Assembly (NCBI GenBank): GCA_036260255.1
Contig: DATAAF010000087.1
Location: 1 to 13,482, forward strand
DNA: 13,482 nt
DNA from: DASZJY01 sp036260255
GTDB taxonomy: Bacteria > Actinomycetota > Acidimicrobiia > Acidimicrobiales > AC-14
Reading direction: 5' to 3'
Below the pieces are notes generated by a model. The model was not told the DNA's origin. It searched no databases and saw nothing but the letters and a program-made list of their open reading frames with translations. Below are positions 12,920-13,482 of this stretch, one piece after another. The stretch's first letter is position 1. Each line of letters opens with the position of its first letter. Made by a program: the position numbers and the translations under genes.

Positions 12920-13240
12920 GTGGCCCAACGAGGTGACAGCGGCTGGGAGGAGCACGAGCACGAGGCGGTGACCCACTCCCATCACCACTTCCACGTGACC
13001 CACAACTTCCGGGAGATGAGCGGGGCGTTCGAGCACCTCAGCTCAGAGCACGAGCACGAGCACGACCACGCCGGAATCCGCCACAGCCACTACCCGCACG
13101 AGGACTTCGAGCGCGAGCACCAGGGCGAGGCACACGTGCACGACCACGGCGAACCGGTGAAGCCGGGGAGGGCGACCAAGAAGGCGGCCAAGGCGACCAA
13201 GAAGGCGGCCAAGGCGACCAAGGAGCCGACGGGCGGCTGA
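12920..13240 (+). CDS. small histidine-rich protein with Lys/Ala repeat tail
   Basis: This 106-residue protein has 20 histidines in the first ~77 residues, in acidic HEHEHDH-type clusters, THSHHHFHVTHNF and AHVHDHGEP. It has no cysteine, signal peptide or membrane segment. The last ~25 residues are basic: ATKKAAKATKKAAKATKEP, resembling the lysine/alanine tails of actinobacterial nucleoid proteins. I do not recognise a named family; similar small His-rich actinobacterial proteins of unknown function exist in memory only. Binding of Zn, Ni, Cu or Co by the His clusters, and of nucleic acid or polyphosphate by the tail, is inference. The start is GTG 12920 with AGGAGAGAGG just upstream; a TAACGT box at 12883-12888 is a possible -10. 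It is divergent from the sigma/L,D-transpeptidase fusion, 145 bp apart. Confidence 0.8.
   Translation: MAQRGDSGWEEHEHEAVTHSHHHFHVTHNFREMSGAFEHLSSEHEHEHDHAGIRHSHYPHEDFEREHQGEAHVHDHGEPVKPGRATKKAAKATKKAAKATKEPTGG
13172..13222 (+). repeat. 21-bp in-frame tandem repeat encoding the Lys/Ala tail
   Basis: Two exact 21-base copies, GCGACCAAGAAGGCGGCCAA plus G, occupy 13172-13192 and 13193-13213, followed by a 9-base partial copy to 13222. Each encodes ATKKAAK. Because the unit is a multiple of three, copy-number changes would lengthen or shorten the basic tail without a frameshift. Confidence 0.85.
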
Positions 13241-13249
13241 CGGCCGGGG

Positions 13250-13271
13250 CCCGCCGGCGGCCCGCCGGCGG
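13250..13271. terminator. duplicated GC palindrome downstream of the His-rich gene
   Basis: The 11-base unit CCCGCCGGCGG occurs twice in tandem (13250-13260 and 13261-13271). Each contains the self-complementary decamer CCGCCGGCGG, so the copies can pair with each other. It begins 9 bases after the stop codon at 13240. No T run follows, so a terminator role is only suggested by position. Confidence 0.35.
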
Positions 13272-13334
13272 ATTCTCAGCGAACGCTCGGACCGCTCACA
13301 GCTTCCTCCCAGCGGCCGGTGGTTGTCTGCCGGC

Positions 13335-13482
13335 ATGGAGACCTCGGCGACCAGCACCAAGGGGACGGAGCGAGCCCGGCCGTCGTTCGACGAGCCACCC
13401 ACCCCGCCGGGCTCGCCGGCCCTGCCGCCCGACCCGCCCGACGGAACGCCCTCGCCCGCCGCCCCACCCCCACCGCCCCCCA
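13335..13482 (+). CDS. proline-rich N-terminus of an unidentified protein (runs off the right edge)
   Basis: From ATG 13335 the frame is open for 49 codons to the window end. It encodes a Ser/Thr/Asp-containing start (METSATSTKGTERARPSFDE) and then a Pro-dominated segment. Such disordered Pro-rich N-termini often precede a membrane segment in actinobacterial membrane-anchored proteins, for example HtrA-type proteases, but nothing visible here identifies the protein. No clear ribosome binding site precedes the ATG. Upstream, CTC-containing hexamers at 13275, 13286 and 13295 could be regulator half-sites. The antisense frames are open too, as expected at this GC content, so the call stays tentative. 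Confidence 0.4.
   Translation, partial: METSATSTKGTERARPSFDEPPTPPGSPALPPDPPDGTPSPAAPPPPPP

Overview
The window is very GC-rich with strongly GC3-biased codons. The gene set points to a high-GC Actinomycetota, plausibly of the Acidimicrobiia type: an eno/ftsB pair, DUF501 next to ppx, an ECF sigma factor fused to a zinc-finger anti-sigma, an actinobacterial-style L,D-transpeptidase, and several GTG starts with TANNNT -10 boxes close to start codons. The lineage is an inference from gene content; no rRNA or tRNA is present to confirm it.

Layout, left to right. (1) 1-423: the 3' end of a secreted M23 peptidase gene on the + strand. A non-coding stretch with hairpins and a 46-bp tandem repeat separates it from a convergent, stand-alone ATP synthase c-subunit gene with an N-terminal extension (634-1005, -). 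(2) 1027-3006: a large membrane glycosyltransferase (+), whose stop codon interlocks with the stop of the next gene on the opposite strand. (3) 3003-5730: a tightly coupled minus-strand operon, transcribed DUF72, DUF501, ppx, GNAT; the last two junctions are ATGA overlaps. (4) 5755-6288: a Fur-family regulator (+), divergent from DUF72. Its 3' end overlaps the 3' end of znuB by 11 bp. (5) 6278-8936: a metal ABC transporter operon on the minus strand, order znuA-znuC-znuB, with 4-bp overlaps and a dyad operator candidate between its -35 and -10 elements. (6) 9064-10737: eno followed by ftsB (-), a TGA|ATG junction. (7) 10894-12774: a 626-residue single reading frame (-) joining an ECF sigma factor, a zinc-finger anti-sigma domain, one membrane segment, a proline-rich linker, an SH3-like domain and a YkuD L,D-transpeptidase. 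(8) 12920-13240: a small His-rich protein with a Lys/Ala repeat tail (+), divergent from the fusion. A proline-rich reading frame starting at 13335 then runs off the right edge.

How the genes work together. Two themes recur. One is the cell envelope: M23 peptidase, FtsB, membrane glycosyltransferase and L,D-transpeptidase. The other is metal homeostasis: Fur-family regulator, ZnuACB, and possibly the His-rich protein. The eno-ftsB-DUF501-ppx block that is contiguous in mycobacteria is here split by the fur/znu module and DUF72. The most unusual item is the sigma/anti-sigma/L,D-transpeptidase fusion: it would place a cell-wall crosslinking enzyme outside the membrane on the same chain as a cytoplasmic transcription factor.
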